A DNA stretch of 7,534 nt from Chitinophagaceae bacterium (lineage in GTDB: Bacteria > Bacteroidota > Bacteroidia > Chitinophagales > Chitinophagaceae). This document shows, one piece after another, positions 6,319-7,534 of the stretch (within the stretch, counting starts at the first letter, position 1; each line of letters starts with the position of its first letter). Made by a program: the position numbers and the translations under genes. The DNA is taken from NCBI GenBank assembly GCA_003509845.1, contig DOMR01000229.1, forward strand, positions 1 to 7,534. The letters are read 5' to 3'. Below the pieces are notes generated by a model. That model did no database searches. It saw nothing but the letters and a program-made list of their open reading frames with translations, and was not told the origin of the DNA.

Positions 6319-6330
6319 GAAATATATTTC
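6319..6330. promoter_or_regulatory. Putative HipB operator O3
   Basis: The third perfect GAAATATATTTC palindrome, followed by TAATT as in the other two. Its start is exactly 60 bp from O2, as O2 is from O1. It is the copy farthest from hipB, about 80 bp from the stop of the GH20 gene, and marks the upstream limit of the recognisable hip regulatory region. From 6336 to 6412 nothing else is recognisable. Confidence 0.72.
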
Positions 6331-6412
6331 TAATTAAACAGCTTCATATGATAAGTTGAAATGAAATGATTTGCAATCGGATATTAGATATTCCCTTTTA
6401 ATAAAAATAATT

Positions 6413-7534
6413 CTAGTTCACCTTCACTTCATCCATAAACAACCAAGCAGGTGAGCCAGCCCCTGCATTGCCAGCAGGTATCTTATCCAAGGGAACTGCA
6501 ATAATTTTTAAATATTTAGCTTGAGCTACTGGCGTTGCAATATTCAATGTAAACTTGCCATCTTTGGCTTTTTCAAAATTTTCTTGTTTTGCAACTAAGC
6601 TAAAATTCACACCATCCATTGAGCTTAGTATTTCAACACTTTTTGGTAAATACACCCAACTGCCTTTTGATTGAAAGAAATTTAATTGGACATTTTGTAG
6701 TGCTTCAGTTTTATTAAACTGCATTACAGTTTCAAAGGTTTTGCCATTATAACCCAACCATTCCCCATCATTGAAACGATTACTACTACCAATAATACCA
6801 TTGCACCAACCTTCTGCTCCAGATTGATTATACGCGGGGTCGGGTGTGGTTGTATGGATGATTGTTGCTGTAGTAGCTTTATTAATGGTGAATTCGGCAT
6901 GCAATTCATTGACCACTGTATTTTCAAATAAAGCACCAATGGAAAGGGTCGCTGTTTGTGTAACAGTTAAAGGCGCAGTTAACTTAGGACTATTTGTGGT
7001 TAAAGGTTTTCCCGACATTTCATAAATGAGTACCGCAGGGCTTGCAACGCCAGATGCGGTTAGTTGAAAACTGTTTTTTTGGTCATTTAATTTGCTCTTA
7101 ATTTTAATATCAAATAACTGCGTAGAATAATGAATGTCATTTGCTTTTAATTGACTTAAATAAGGAACTAACCTTTTTACAAAATGATCAAACCCTGGTT
7201 TTTGTTTTGTCCAAGCAACTTCAGCAAAAGCAATAGAGCGAGGAAATAACATATACTCCGCTAATTTAACATTAGTAACATATTCGGTCCATAAATTAGC
7301 TTGAATTCCTTTAATATAAGTTGCATCTAATTCATTTAAACCCTTTGGCATTGGATTATAATTATACACTTTTGAAAGTGGTAAAAATCCACCCCAAGCG
7401 ATAGAATCTTTAGGATTAGTAGATTGATAAAAATTAAAATAACAATAATCAATTGGTGTCATGATTACATCATGATGTTGCTTTGCTGCTTCAATACCAC
7501 CAGCTTCCCCTCTCCAACTCATTACTTTTGCATT
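6413..7534 (-). CDS. GH20 beta-N-acetylhexosaminidase, C-terminal part (start outside window)
   Basis: The frame is open to the window edge: the four codons before the first methionine read N-A-K-V, giving NAKVMSWRGEAGG, an interior GH20 motif, so this is not the start. Visible are 373 codons. GH20 catalytic-domain signatures include VMSWRG, GGIEAAKQHHDVIMTP, the CYFNFYQS segment (aromatic residues that line the sugar pocket in the family), and IQANLWTEYV near 7306-7277, with its substrate-contacting Trp and Glu. The catalytic Asp-Glu pair is upstream and not in view. The barrel is followed by a chitobiase/hexosaminidase C-terminal beta-sandwich (roughly 7100-6860) and an F5/8-type (discoidin-like) domain (about 6836-6416: GWCNGIIGSSNRFNDGEWLGY, PKSVEILSSMDGVNFSLV, ending WLFMDEVKVN). 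The family removes terminal N-acetylhexosamine from chitin oligomers or glycoconjugates, usually outside the cytoplasm. There is no T9SS domain at the C-terminus, so export would depend on the unseen N-terminus. No strong terminator follows the stop. Confidence 0.92.
   Translation of the reverse strand, partial: NAKVMSWRGEAGGIEAAKQHHDVIMTPIDYCYFNFYQSTNPKDSIAWGGFLPLSKVYNYNPMPKGLNELDATYIKGIQANLWTEYVTNVKLAEYMLFPRSIAFAEVAWTKQKPGFDHFVKRLVPYLSQLKANDIHYSTQLFDIKIKSKLNDQKNSFQLTASGVASPAVLIYEMSGKPLTTNSPKLTAPLTVTQTATLSIGALFENTVVNELHAEFTINKATTATIIHTTTPDPAYNQSGAEGWCNGIIGSSNRFNDGEWLGYNGKTFETVMQFNKTEALQNVQLNFFQSKGSWVYLPKSVEILSSMDGVNFSLVAKQENFEKAKDGKFTLNIATPVAQAKYLKIIAVPLDKIPAGNAGAGSPAWLFMDEVKVN

Noticed and set aside
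6199..6330. CRISPR-like array
   Set aside because: Only three short palindromic repeats with AT-rich, partly related spacers and no cas genes; operators explain them better.
4679..6330. Insertion sequence or transposon carrying the hip operon
   Set aside because: No transposase, no terminal inverted repeats and no target-site duplication could be seen at either border.
6724..6939. Minus-strand open frame of 71 codons inside the GH20 gene
   Set aside because: Out-of-frame shadow of the F5/8-type domain coding sequence.

Overview
The window looks like part of a Bacteroidota chromosome, probably of the Cytophaga/Chitinophaga/Sphingobacteria type. The signs are an AT-rich sequence, two copies of a type IX secretion (T9SS) type-A C-terminal sorting domain, Bacteroidota-style multi-Ig cell-surface architecture, a secreted GH20 hexosaminidase, start codons without Shine-Dalgarno sequences but with A/T-rich leaders, and an RNA 3' end without an encoded CCA.

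Layout. Positions 1-217 (+) are the 3' part of a structured RNA ending in a tRNA-like T arm, most likely tmRNA (ssrA), followed by a strong hairpin terminator. All protein genes lie on the minus strand. From 4116 down to 301 is a complete 1271-residue secreted protein: signal peptide, beta-propeller-like centre, Ig-like region, four near-exact 84-residue Ig-like repeats, a degenerate fifth, and a T9SS sorting domain. A 318-base gap (4117-4434) holds a hairpin terminator. From 4683 to 4435 is an orphan T9SS sorting domain, the 3' stump of a second secreted-protein gene whose body is missing.

Butted against that stump is a compact three-gene toxin-antitoxin operon (6196 to 4679): a HipB-like repressor, a stand-alone HipA N-terminal domain (HipS-like) and a HipA kinase core (HipT-like). 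The two HipA pieces add up to the length of one ordinary HipA, and gene order matches the hipBST systems. The cistrons overlap by 1 nt or are separated by 1 nt, so expression is probably coupled. In front of hipB stand three copies of a perfect palindrome, GAAATATATTTC, whose starts are exactly 60 bp apart (6199, 6259, 6319). They are the likely operators for autorepression. The last residues of the kinase are encoded by DNA that also reads into the orphan sorting domain, so the operon appears to have landed in, or replaced, a T9SS cargo gene.

From 7534 down to 6413 is the C-terminal part of a GH20 beta-N-acetylhexosaminidase whose start is outside the window.

The most interesting part is the split HipA operon, its 60-bp-phased operator array and its junction with the decapitated secretion gene. 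Split HipA systems are known in outline; the operator arrangement, the Cys4 N-terminus of the kinase and the tryptophan-free HipS-like partner are the points that merit a second look.
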